Shown here: positions 11,983 to 21,413 of the stretch, one piece after another
Layout of the letters: the number at the start of each line of letters is the position of its first letter
How positions within the stretch are numbered: position 1 is the first letter of the stretch
Assembly (NCBI GenBank): GCA_036346205.1
Contig: JARFJB010000896.1
Coordinates: 2,107,001 to 2,171,000 of the forward strand
Direction: 5' to 3'
DNA from: Vesta saturnalis
Lineage: Eukaryota > Arthropoda > Insecta > Coleoptera > Lampyridae
Length of the DNA stretch: 64,000 nt
Notes under the pieces: generated by a model
The model's database searches: none
Seen by the model: the letters and a program-made list of their open reading frames with translations, nothing else
What the model was told of the DNA's origin: nothing
Program-made: the position numbers and the translations under genes

Positions 11983-13140
11983 TGCTTCTTCTTCTTTTGG
12001 CCATTCCAATCTTGGGGATTAGGCCCCTTCTGCAGAGAAGGTTTTAATCCATTTATTGAGGTGGATCATTCCTCTATTCTTGAACTGTCTCTACAATTTG
12101 CTATTTGCCTTGGCTTCATTTACTATTTTCTTCCACTTCTTTCTGTCGTGAAATTGTCTTGCCCAGTCTTGTAAACCCATGGTTCTTAAGTCTGCTATAA
12201 CCGCGACCCACCACCTTATCCTGGGTTTGCCTCGTTCTCTGTGCGGTTTGATTTCGTAATCGTCTTCAACAAATTTTCATTTTCACTTCTCATATGTCCA
12301 AACCATTTGATTCTTTGGGATTTTATGAAGCGTACTATGTCTTCTCCTTTAATTTCTTCGTTTGAATTGTGGTTCATCATGCTACTATACTCATCTACTT
12401 CTTTGACTAGCCTTAATGTTAGTCTTAGTATTTTCCTTTCAAGTCTTCGTAGATGTTCTTCTTCTCTATTGGTGAAAGTTACTGATTCTGTTACATATGT
12501 CACATCCGGCGGAATTAGCGCCTGGTATATTTTTATTTTCATTGTTTTATTCATTGATTTTTAATAATGCTTTTTTTTGCAAAAAAATTCCCTATTTCCC
12601 TTATGTATCTTTTCCTTTACTCCTCAATTCTGTCTCGACAAGATTGTCATTCCAAGATAATCCATTTTATTTACATTTTTCAATTCATAATTCCTCACTT
12701 GCAAATATCCCTCATTATTTTCTGTTTCTGCTGTATCTCGTGTACTTTGTTTTGTTTTGATTTATTCTGAGTTCTTCTTTGTATATTGCTAAGATTGCCT
12801 GATCGTCTGCATATACTAATACTTGGCATTCTTCTCTGATAATTGTGCCTTTTGGATTCGTTTCTCAAATAATCGCTTACATTACCAGGTTGAATAATGT
12901 GACTGATGGAGCATATCCCTACTTCATTCCTTTGTTGATTTTAAACTCCTTTGTTCGCATTCCTTTTATTTCTACCTCAACTTCTGCATTTTCGAGTGTC
13001 ATTTTTATTATTCTTACAATTTTTTTGGTATGTCTAGATTTGTCAGCCTGTTTTACTGAGTCAAAGACGTACTCAAAATCTATAGATAGTAGGCATAAAC
13101 TTATCTTGTGTTCTCTCACTTTTTCCAGAATCTGCTGCGT
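11983..13140 (-). pseudogene. RTE-type non-LTR retrotransposon RT, 3' half, degenerate
   Basis: On the minus strand the RT palm reads LLSIDFEYVFDSVKQADK (first catalytic Asp block) at about 13,100, then INKGMK-stop-GYAPSVTLFNLVM, and the catalytic box VLVYADDQAILAIY near 12,800. Further down are IYQALIPPDVTYVTESVTFT and LRRLERKILRLTLR, then VRFIKSQRIKWFGHMR, and finally RWWVAVIADLRTMGLQDWAR near 12,160. This order, with the W-F-GHM-R and W-A-DR elements, is typical of the RTE/BovB-like group. The 3' end is at a short A/G-rich tail (GAAGAAGAAG on the minus strand, about 11,984-11,998), as expected for RTE. Multiple in-frame stops show it is dead; the 5' half with the endonuclease is missing. 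Confidence 0.82.
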
Positions 13141-13605
13141 AATATGTATTGGTGCATTTTATGGTACCGAAACGTTTCAAATTAATGTCAGTGACCATTT
13201 CAATGTGTCCCAATCAACTGTATCCCGCATTGTTCGAAATGCCCCTAGACAAATTGCTGCCCTATATTCTGAATTTATAAAATCACCCGAAATCAATGAA
13301 GAGAAATGAAGAACAGTAGATTTCACGCACATGAAAACTCAGTCCCCCAGAATCAATCAAGGAGAAGTATACCATCATAGAAAAGGATATTTTAGCATAA
13401 ATGTTCAAGCAGTTTGTCACTCCAAATTAAAAATGGATGATATTGTTGCTCGTTGGCCTGGATCAGTTCACGATACTACCATATTTAATGATTCTCATAT
13501 AAGAGAACGGTTTGACAATGGGGAATTTCTAATTATTACCTTGTAGGGGATGGTGGTTATCCCTGTAGAACTTATTTATTACGAAAGAAATCCGATTGAA
13601 ACTTA
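13136..13605 (+). pseudogene. PIF/Harbinger (HARBI1-like) transposase fragment
   Basis: The plus strand encodes IGAFYGTETFQINVSDHFNV followed by SQSTVSRIVRNAPRQIAAL, the helix-turn-helix of HARBI1-like transposases. After a stop at 13,309, RTVDFTHMKTQSP carries the first catalytic Asp block, then RKGYFSINVQAVCHSKLKMD and VARWPGSVHDTTIFNDSHIR. A frameshift precedes YYLVGDGGYPCRTYLLRKKS, the second Asp block. The third acidic block and the 5' end are missing. It stops about 45 bp before the Polinton. No Harbinger terminal repeats or TAA-type target duplication were seen. Confidence 0.85.
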
Positions 13606-13648
13606 TTCATAACACGAAATGTCATACTACATCTTAAAAATTAATTTA

Positions 13649-13654
13649 TACGTG
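13649..13654. repeat. Target-site duplication, left (TACGTG)
   Basis: TACGTG immediately precedes the left Polinton end and is repeated exactly at 18,071-18,076 after the right end. Polintons generate 6-bp duplications. Confidence 0.9.
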
Positions 13655-14172
13655 AGTAGTACAGAGACACCTTCCGCCATCTTGGATTTTGTGACGTCAC
13701 TTCCGGTTTTACACGCCCACGTGGGAGACCATATTTTCAACCCTTTTTCATCCCTAATTATTTTTTACTCGCTCACGTGTAGGACGTATTTTTTCACCCC
13801 TATCTTTTACGCACCCCCGTATGAGACCGTATTTTCTACCCTTTCTTTTCGGAGGCCCTTTTCAACCCTAATTATTTTTATATGCCCACGTGTAGGACGT
13901 GTTTTTTCACCCCTATTTTTTTACACACCCACATGTGAGACCATATTTTCGACCCTTTCTTTTCGAGGGTCAACCCTAATTTTTTACACACCCAGGTGTG
14001 AGACCGCAGTTTCCACCCTTTCTTTTCGAAGGCCCTTTTCAACCCTAATTATTTTTACACACCCACGTGTAGGACGTGTTTTTTCACCCCTATTTATGAC
14101 AGCTCACGTACAGGACGCGTATTTTCTACCCTATGGTTTCTTTTCGAGGGTCAACCCTAATTAGACCCTTTA
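13655..14172 (+). repeat. Polinton left terminal inverted repeat with modular repeats
   Basis: The outer 300 bp match the reverse complement of the right end with only scattered differences. The left end then extends by about 200 bp through repetition of a module made of CAACCCTAATTATTTTTA, an E-box-like CACGTG core, GTAGGACGTGTTTTTTCACC, and a second CACGTG-like core before GAGACC. CACGTG or near variants occur at least eight times. The left end is longer than the right because more module copies are present. Confidence 0.9.
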
Positions 14173-14175
14173 TGT

Positions 14176-14350
14176 ACTTGCTCACGTGAGGGGTTGGTCT
14201 TGGTGCTGGACCTGGAGCTGGTCTTGGGGTCGGGGCTGGAGCTGGTCTTCGGATAAGTCTTAGGGTTTGGTCTTGGGGTTGGACCTGGAGCTGGTCTTGG
14301 GGGATTGGTCTTGAACCTGGAGTTGGCCTTAGGGTTATTTTTATGATCAT
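14176..14350. repeat. G-rich minisatellite next to the left Polinton terminus
   Basis: Imperfect repeats of a GGTCTTGGGG / TTGGACCTGGAGCT type run from about 14,188 to 14,335. On the minus strand they spell a Pro/Arg/Gln-rich open frame, which is a simple by-product of the repeat. Its base composition is unlike the surrounding AT-rich DNA. Confidence 0.8.
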
Positions 14351-14454
14351 CTAATTAAGGTTCTTCTGGCTATATTAGAGCAGTGCCCCTGGAGGTTAGG
14401 CAATTGCACGTGTTCTGATTGAAAACGATTTTTATTTAGTCTATTTAAACGAAG

Positions 14455-15143
14455 TTGCTGGTAGAGTATCTGTTAGTATCGTTTAGCGATTCAAGATGGA
14501 AGGGCCCCTTTTCGGCGATAGTTGCCGGTCCGTCGGGTTGTGGGAAATCGTATTTTATTGTTGATTTTCTAAAAAATATCGAAACCGCCTGCGATACAGC
14601 TTTTGAAAAAATTATCTGGTTTTACAGTGAGTGGCAGCCTTTATTCAAAGATCTCTCTGTGGAGTTTCAAAAGGGTTTACTTGATATGGAACGGTTGACG
14701 GGGAAAAACCTGTCTTAATAATAATTGACCATCTAATGCACGAAATTAACGGCTCTGTGGTTGTTATTTTTACAAAAGGCTGTCATCATCGAAATCTAAG
14801 TGTGTTTTTCTTAACGCAGAACATATTTCATCAAGGACGTGGACAGCGGGATATTTCTCTCAACGCACATTACATAATTTTGTTTAAGAACCCACGTGAC
14901 AGAGCTCAGATACAGCATTTAGCAAGACAGATTTCGCCGGACAACCCAAAATTTTTAGAAGCGCGTACCAAGATGCTACTTCAAGCCCGCACGGATATTT
15001 ATTGTTCGATTTAAAACAGAATACACCGGATGTGCTACGTTATAGAACAAACATATTCGGGCCTCAAGGTATCTGCCAGGTATATATAGCGAAAAAAGGG
15101 TTTAAGTCTCACAGTCATAAAGATTACATCATATATGATGGCT
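14455..15143 (+). pseudogene. Polinton packaging ATPase (FtsK/A32-like), frameshifted
   Basis: The first frame (14,455-14,718) contains the Walker A motif GPSGCGKS at residues 25-32, after the strand FSAIVA. A one-base shift near 14,704 moves the reading to VLIIIDHLMHE, the Walker B region (the family norm has DDLMDE; here the second D is H). The frame 14,736-15,014 continues with LSVFFLTQNIFHQGRGQRDI and HYIILFKNPRDRAQIQHLAR, the arginine-containing sensor region. A second shift near 14,998 leads to LLFDLKQNTPDVLRYRTNIF, ending at 15,143. In Polintons and adintoviruses this enzyme would pump DNA into capsids. The real start may lie upstream of 14,455 and seems lost next to the minisatellite. 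Confidence 0.9.
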
Positions 15144-15463
15144 GACGTTTTAAGCGAGAACACTGATATCCTGTGTGCATTAGCCAGATTAAGTCAAAGT
15201 CAAGGTGACGCTTTATTGAAATGTTTGGATAGTAAACAGGTAGAGTGTATTTGCGAGTATGCACATAACATTTTAAAAGGTTTTGAACCTCTGTCAGCTG
15301 ATAAGAAGCAGAAGCTCAACATAAGCACACTTTAAGACGCTTGGCACAGAGAGGCGAATCTATAAAAAAGAAGAAACAGTTTCTTGTACAGAAAGGTGGT
15401 GCATTTCTACCACTCCTGTTAGGACCATTACTTGGCGGAATTCTGGGTAATCTGTTTCAATAA
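15135..15463 (+). pseudogene. Small Polinton protein with hydrophobic glycine-rich tail, frameshifted
   Basis: The frame from ATG at 15,135 gives 66 codons (DVLSENTDILCALARLSQSQ, then CLDSKQVECICEYAHNILKG) to a stop at 15,335. Just before that stop, near 15,325, another frame takes over with TLRRLAQRGESIKKKKQFLV and the tail GGAFLPLLLGPLLGGILG, ending at 15,463. An acidic/helical head, a lysine-rich middle and a short GGxFLP hydrophobic tail recur in small proteins of metazoan Polintons/adintoviruses; the tail looks membrane-active, by analogy with adenoviral core or lytic peptides, but this is inference. The gene starts inside the end of the ATPase frame and ends two bases before the next ATG. 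Confidence 0.7.
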
Positions 15464-15465
15464 CC

Positions 15466-16162
15466 ATGGACCACACTCTGAAGAAGATGATTATTCTACC
15501 GATGGACTTTATACAGCGCTTACAGGCACCAGATGTAACACAAAACAACATTATAACGCAGCTGGGTAAGCATATGGATAAAGTTTTAAAAACTAAAATG
15601 ACCAACCATGACAAATGGCAGCAGTACAACCAAGTTCTTCAAAGGTATCTACACTTTTCCAATCAGTTACGTCAGCCCAAGAGTATAACAATCACCGGTG
15701 ACGCTGTTGCTGGTGATATTAGCGATTTACCGCAACGCGGAGGTCTGGCAGACGACGAGATAGTATCAACGCTTCCGCCTTCATATAAGAAAAAAGGCGC
15801 AGATCTGTTACGTATACTGAATACGAGCAGCGATGTTTTTGGGATAAAAGGGGTACTGTCACAATAAAAGGCGAGATCATACCACATTCCAACATTATCG
15901 ATCTGGTTCACGAGACGTCAAGAAAACGAAAAACCACAAACCCGCGCGGTTGGCTTCAGTTTGCGACGTACATTAAAGAGATAAATATACCACGAGAGTT
16001 TATCGGAAATAAGCAAAGGTATGATGTTTCTATATCACCCTGTGTTGAACGGACCCTCACAACTATAGGTGAGAATTATGATGCTGATAGTGAAACGCGG
16101 GAAACATCGAGAAAAATCTCTCAAAGAAGAAGAAGAAGACTTTCACTAGATTGGGATTCGTA
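15466..16162 (+). pseudogene. Polinton conserved protein of unknown function, frameshifted
   Basis: ATG at 15,466 opens a 133-codon frame: MIILPMDFIQRLQAP near the start, then NHDKWQQYNQVLQRYLHFSN, and an STLPPSYKKKGADLLRIL block. Near 15,830-15,840 a shift moves the reading to FWDKRGTVTIKGEIIPHSN and NPRGWLQFATYIKEINIPRE, which continues to a stop at 16,162 through a very basic end (QRRRRRLSLD). I recall proteins of this layout (LP-L head, YNQVLQRYL, then a basic tail) from metazoan Polintons/adintoviruses, with no assigned role. The position between the small hydrophobic-tailed gene and the integrase fits a virion or DNA-binding protein. Function is not claimed. Confidence 0.7.
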
Positions 16163-16173
16163 GCGGCAATAAC

Positions 16174-17198
16174 ATGGATGCTGTATACTATGATCCCTCT
16201 GATCCAGCAGGGTTCGCTGGTATAACACCTTTAACTAATGCTGTAAAGGGCCGATATGGTGGAGTGAAAAACGGGCTACAGGCACAGGAAGCTTATACGG
16301 TACATAAACCAGTCAGAAAAAAGTTTCCACGAAATAAATATATTGTGAGTAACCTTTACGAGCGGATCTTTGTGATATGCAAACTTTAAATAAACACAAT
16401 AGCGGATACAACTACACACTAACGGTAATTGATGTATTTAGCAAGAGGGCATGGGCGAGAGCACTTAAAACGAAAGCAGCCTCATATGTGATTGAAGCAT
16501 TCGCGGATATTTTTAAGGATTGCGACAATACTCCGGAAAATCTACAGACGGATAAAGGCAAAGAGTTTGTGGCGAGCAGTGTACAAAACTTTTTCAAGAA
16601 ACAAAATGTCAATTTCTATGTAACAAATAACCCTGATGTAAAAGCATCTGTAGATGAAAGATTTAATAAAACATTGAAAACGAAGATGTGGCGTTATTTC
16701 ACTTACAAAAATTCCTACAGTTATATTGATGTACTCGAAAGACTTGTGACTGCCTACAACAATAGCCCTCATTCAAGTATAAAGATGGCCCCCGCGGCTG
16801 TAAACGATAAAAACATTTTGGAAGTGTGGAATAACCTGTACGCGAAAGGTTTAGGTCCAGTACGCCATCCTAAATATAAAGTCGGTGAGCATGTCAGAAT
16901 CGCCAGAACTAAGTACACCTTTGAGAAGGGATATGAAACGAATTGGAGCGAGGAAGTTTTTACAATTAGTGCGGTGATAAAAAGAAGACCACCAGTTTAT
17001 CGAATAATCGATCTTAATAACGATCCTGTTGAGGGTACCTTTTACGAAGAAGAATTGCAAGTTGTTACGGTTGATAAAGATACTCTATTCAAAGTCGATA
17101 AGATTCTAGCAGAGAAGGGCCGTGGGCGATATAAACAATACCTGGTCAAGTGGCGTGGATACAGTGACAAATTTAATAGCTGGGTGTTAGCTTCGTAG
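16174..17198 (+). pseudogene. Polinton integrase (DDE, rve type) with C-terminal chromodomain
   Basis: The N-terminal part (16,174-16,370) reads DAVYYDPSDPAGFAGITPL and YTVHKPVRKKFPRNKYIVSN. A shift near 16,370 leads to DLCDMQTLNKHNSGYNYTLT, the first catalytic Asp block. The main frame then has VIDVFSKRAWARAL, LQTDKGKEF (second Asp) and VDERFNKTLKTKM (catalytic Glu; I count 34 residues between that Asp and Glu). The C-terminus carries an SH3-like barrel (VGEHVRIARTKYTFEKGYE, then EGTFYEEELQVV) and a chromodomain (FKVDKILAEK, then YLVKWRGYSDKFNSWV), as in Polinton integrases. It would insert the element DNA with a 6-bp stagger, in line with the TACGTG duplication. Only one frameshift is evident. 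Confidence 0.93.
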
Positions 17199-17214
17199 TT
17201 GAGAGATATATAAA

Positions 17215-17767
17215 GATGGAGTTTTATCTTACCTTATTGAGTAATAAATAGCTCTATGACGTATTTTCCAAGTAATATGACGTCAAGTTTTATTACGCAA
17301 CTGCCAAAACGAATAAAATTAACGGGCTCGTGGGTTGTAGGGATATATCAGAAATTCAGTACCCATGTTCTTTTGCCGCTGTAAGTGCAACAGATAATTT
17401 AATTTATTATAGAACAGAGCCACCTGGCGAGAACGTGTTAGAAACGATATTAAGAAAGGCCGCAGAATGTTTTCAACTCGACAACGAGAAAATCACTTAT
17501 ATTGAAGATGGCTGGTACATGATACGATTCGCTTCGGGAAATTATGCCAGCATAGAAGAAATTATCAGCGAGCTAAATAACCATGTACTAATAGGTAAAT
17601 TTCTAACAATCGAATATCATAATCTAACTAAGCGCGTCACTAAGAAATTAAAAACTCAGCTCTCGCTATTCGGATTCTCACTACGTCTAGCCTTACAATT
17701 GGGTTATCGACCGTATCAGAACATATCTATGGAACCAATACCCCTCACCCCGCTAGTATATGGATAG
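17215..17767 (+). pseudogene. Polinton/adintovirus-type conserved protein, frameshifted
   Basis: ATG at 17,215 begins MEFYLTLLSN. After shifts the reading passes through YFPSNMTSSFITQLPKRI, KLTGSWVVGI and SEIQYPCSF, then an open run to 17,767 with YIEDGWYMIRFASGNYASIE, a short beta-rich part and LSLFGFSLRLALQLGYRP. A head of FYxTLPSN followed by FPxN, LPKxI, L-GxWxVG, EIxYP and later GxY and LGF elements is a pattern I associate with an uncharacterised gene of metazoan Polintons/adintoviruses. The stop lies about four bases before the right inverted repeat, so the gene abuts the terminus. No enzyme motif is seen; a structural role is possible but unproven. Confidence 0.65.
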
Positions 17768-17770
17768 GAT

Positions 17771-18070
17771 TACCGAAAAGAAAGGGTGGAAAATGTGGTC
17801 TCACACCTGGGTGTGTAAAAAAATAGGGGTGAAAAAACACGTCCTACACGTGGGCATATAAAAATAATTAGGGTTGAAAAGGGCCTTCGAAAATAAAGGG
17901 TAGAAAATACGGTCTCACACGGGGGTGTGTAAAAAATACGTCCTACACGTGATCGAGTAAAAAATGATTAGGGATGAAAAAGAGTTGAAAATATGGTCTC
18001 CCACGTGGGCGTGTAAAACCGGTAGTGACGTCACAAAATCCAAGATGGCGGAAGGTGTCTCTGTACTACT
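17771..18070 (-). repeat. Polinton right terminal inverted repeat
   Basis: About 300 bp matching the outer left terminus in inverted orientation, including CCAAGATGGCGGAAGGTGTC, TGACGTCAC, and CACGTG cores. It has fewer copies of the internal module than the left terminus. It ends GTACTACT immediately before the TACGTG duplication. Confidence 0.92.
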
Positions 18071-18076
18071 TACGTG
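18071..18076. repeat. Target-site duplication, right (TACGTG)
   Basis: Exact copy of the left 6-bp duplication at 13,649-13,654. Confidence 0.9.
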
Positions 18077-19791
18077 ACTTACATTGCTGGAGCGAGTTTT
18101 ACCAATATAATTCTAGTAAATTTTGAATAAACGCTGGTTTATTATTTTAACTTTGAAATGCGATGATGAATACGAATTTATTTTAACAGACTGTCAAGTA
18201 TTAACAGTCTGTTACTTATCAAACTGTCAAGTTAATAATGGTAAATACGGCTGTTGAACAGGTAGAACTATTGTTACGTTTGAATTTAATTTGACTCATA
18301 ATTATTTGACATTACTAAAACCCAACGTTTCATTACAAATATTTAAAGTCTTATGCGTTCTTTAGTTTAACATCATAAATTTCAAAAACTTAGGCGGCAA
18401 CAAAAAAAACTTAGGGATCTGTTCCAGCAACTATTTCAAAAAGTTTTAGTTTTAATACATTCGCTTCGGATTATTGAAAACAACGACGAACTTCATTTAA
18501 GTAGCAAAGAAAAAGTTACAAGTTCTGAAACATTGCAGCCATGTGCAAGAAAAACTGAAATCGTTGAGCGAAGAAAATATAAAAAACGCGGGCCATTTAA
18601 CTGGTGAGAAATATAACTTTTATAAAACAAAGTCACACATTTTAAATTTAATTTGTTTAATATAATTGACTGTGCAGTATAACAAACGGTATACTTGCGG
18701 TTTAACAGATGTATAAAAGAATATAATGAATATACCCGTTTAATAAAGGAAACTCTGATTTTAGCAACGTTGCGTTTGTTCTGAAGTTTAACAAAGAATT
18801 ACCAATACTAACTGTTGCACATTTTCTAGTCACAAAGAAATTACGTAAAAACTTTACATTAAACACAGTAACGGCGCATTCTTTTTCAAAAGAAGGGGAA
18901 CGTTTGAAAAATCGACTGCTATAATGGATAACAATTTTTTTTAGTCATTACCTTAAAAGCTTGCCAATCATCTTTAAAATTCTGGAAACTAGAACGTTTT
19001 TGGTTTCTAATAACTTTAAGTACCTATTTCCGGTTTCGCTCAAAGGAATAAATCAATACCTACATTGTACTTTATAAGAATTAATAACAAAATTCTTCAA
19101 TTTAACATTTGGTAATTTAAGCACTGTTCATTATGTATCTATTTACTATCTTTGTAAAGGGTTAACCGTTTTCCAAAGTAGAGTGGTTATTTTGAAAGTT
19201 TTCGGATCACTCTAGGCAACTTCACTATTATACTGTTGTTACGTTGTTCAAAGCAAGGGCTATCTCATGTTTTATATTGAATTGTATTTTGTTTCCTCCC
19301 TTCAAATAGATAATTCATGGTTGTTTAAAGCACTGATTGCCATACTATTTAGCTGCAGTGTGTACATCAAAGCTTTGTTCAACCCACGCACTTTATGAAT
19401 TTATTAATTACTTTGCAAGCTGTATTGCAAGTTTTTTTTTATATTATTAAGAGAACTTAAAGCAGCACCAATACTCGTATTAGTTGTGTTCACTTGCCCA
19501 AATACCTACGACTCTTCTCTTATGCAACTAAAATGAATGTAGTACTTGTCATGTTGAGAAAGGTTTATTTGCATTTCACACATAATATAGCAAACCTAGT
19601 ATATTTTTGTCTAAATATCGTAAGGGCCTCTCCACTTGATATCTTTTAATAAAGGCAATTTACTCGCTCAGTTTGAAGTAAACGTTTTCTTTTAACGCTT
19701 CTTATAAAATCGATAACAATGGATAGGTGTGTAAATTAAATACGATTGCTTTCATTACGTTAATTTGGAAAGGATTTAAGAAATTTAGCAT
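18077..19791. other. AT-rich stretch between the Polinton and the piggyBac element
   Basis: Mostly short frames. The only stretch I single out is 18,371-18,607 (separate entry). It ends at the TTAA target site of the piggyBac element. Confidence 0.5.
18371..18607 (+). other. Lysine-rich open stretch of 78 codons, possible exon
   Basis: No ATG; the frame runs from the stop at 18,368-18,370 to a TGA at 18,605. It begins HHKFQKLRRQQKKLRDLFQQ, is helical and basic, and ends ARKTEIVERRKYKKRGPFNW. The last bases read CTG/GTGAGAA, a good splice-donor match, and TTCTTTAG lies just upstream as a possible acceptor, but an in-frame stop sits right after it. It resembles the coiled, basic regions of THAP- or transposase-derived proteins in character only. 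I cannot assign a family. Confidence 0.2.
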
Positions 19792-20002
19792 TTAACTCTT
19801 GTAAGGCCGACATATTTTTCTTACTTGCATGGCTGACAGGGGTGCATTTGTACCACACATTATTTTAACGGTTGTTTTTAGTGATACTGATGGAAAAATA
19901 ACAGATGATAAAGATTTAGTATTTATATCTTTATTCGAACAAAAAATAAAAAAATACACATAAAATATAGTTTAAAATATACACAAAATATAGTTAGATT
20001 GT

Positions 20003-21245
20003 TTATTTACACACAAGACAACATATTTCCTTCAGTGAATGTTCAGTACATACAAAACGTTTACATTTTACACAATACTGTCGAGATTTTCTATCTCTTT
20101 TTCTGGAACAAAGAAAACATCTTCCATGACTTGCTGTTGTACGTGATTCATCATCTGCAACATCTTCCTGGAACTGAAGTTCAGGAAGAATTTTCAGGAT
20201 ATGTTCTTTTATGCTCTTATGCAAAGTGCATAATAGCTTTGTAACGTGATTTCATATTGCCTTTAGCTAAATCTTTTCCTAATTCAAGTCGAAACTTTCT
20301 TCTTGCATCTAAATATCCCCGCCCATAATCTGGATTAAGAATTTTGTATGCGTTTAGAGCAGCAATATCTATCATGTGGTAAAATATTACCATGGGCCAC
20401 CTAGCAGTTTTTCTTTGGGTAGTATATTTTTGCACCATCTGATCAGTTGCGCCAACTGCACCTTTGGTACTATTATAGTGTAATACAATATCAGGCTTGT
20501 ATTTATTGGACTCGTCACCGACCCTATCATCTTCGTACTCTGTGGAGAGCAAGATCACAGCTCTGCATTTTTTTGGCACATAAGATACCAAAGTGCAATT
20601 GTTTTTAAAATCAAATATGGATGAATATTCTTTTTTCCAAGACTCGGGCATTAGCTCCTTCGGTATAAACGTTTGGTTTTTTCTCAGCGTGCCGCAGAGT
20701 GTTATTTTCTTTTGCAAGAGTTGATCGTCCAATGAAATAGTTGTGAAAAAATTGTCGGTTGTAATCCCGTAGCCTTGATTCAAATATTCAGTAAGTTCGA
20801 GAACAACTCGTTCTCCTTGTCCTTTTTCTGGTCTATTATTTATTTTCCCTGTCAATTATATCGTCGGAAAAAAAATAATAAAAATGCTTCTTTGACACTA
20901 CTAATTGCTGAACTCTGAGCTGTAAGTCCTGGAGGAACAACAATTTTATTTGATTGTGCACGTCTAACGCATTTACGTAGTAGAACCTTAGACCAGTGTG
21001 TTCCATCTTTGGATGTATAAAACGGTAAACCAGCTGCTTCTTGTTCAACAATTTCTTCTACCTCTTCGTAGTTTTCATCCGCGAAAATTTCCATCATCAG
21101 GTTCATCATAATCCGAAACATGATCTTCATTTTCAACATCACTCGCATCACTTGTATCATAGTAATCAGGGTCGTCATTTCTGTGCAGTCACAAAAGATC
21201 CTCTTCTGTAAGGTGCCGTTCGTTGCGAAATCGAGAATTAGCCAT
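20003..21245 (-). pseudogene. piggyBac transposase, internally deleted
   Basis: The minus-strand ATG at 21,245-21,243 begins MANSRFRNERHLTEEDLL, followed by a stop and then an acidic segment (DDPDYYDTSDASDVENED), typical of piggyBac N-termini. A later frame has GLPFYTSKDGTHWSK and VKEAFLLFF. Near 20,855-20,880 the reading jumps to TGKINNRPEKGQGERVVLEL, skipping the part that should hold the first two catalytic aspartates. The rest is open: ITTDNFFTTISL (third Asp), GAVGATDQMVQKY, then in an overlapping frame the cysteine-rich zinc-binding C-terminus (CFLCSRKRDRKS, YCVKCKRFVCTEH, CCLVC). It cannot be catalytic but could still bind DNA through the C-terminal domain if expressed. Confidence 0.92.
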
Positions 21246-21413
21246 ATTATAACAACAATAAAACAACTGTCGCAAGCGAAACGTACCGATATTCTTAAAA
21301 GCGAAAGAAGAACTGAAATACTACTGTGGGTGATGACTGCATAACGAAATCAGCTTCCACTTCCGCTCAGTCGCTCAAATTTGCTGAGTGAGATGTACAA
21401 AGTCCACGTATAC

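Larger units (their letters stand above)
13655..18070 (+). mobile_element. Polinton/Maverick element, 4.4-kb internally reduced copy
   Basis: The element is bounded by inverted termini starting AGTAGTACAGAGACACC and by an exact 6-bp duplication TACGTG. Inside, all on the plus strand, are remnants of a packaging ATPase, a small hydrophobic-tailed protein, a Polinton-type protein of unknown role, a chromodomain integrase, and a further conserved Polinton-type protein. Full Polintons are about 15-20 kb and carry protein-primed DNA polymerase B, an adenovirus-type protease and capsid genes; none of these is visible. Every retained gene has at least one frameshift. I read it as an old deletion derivative of a self-synthesising, virus-like transposon. 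Confidence 0.93.

Noticed and set aside
12497..12770. Plus-strand hydrophobic frames
   Set aside because: They are antisense to the RTE-type RT remnant on the minus strand.
13619..14164. 181-codon plus-strand frame
   Set aside because: It lies on the Polinton left terminus and merely reads through its repeated modules; the right terminus does not keep it.
14126..14350. Minus-strand Pro/Arg-rich frame of 74 codons
   Set aside because: Encoded by the G-rich minisatellite; no independent coding evidence.
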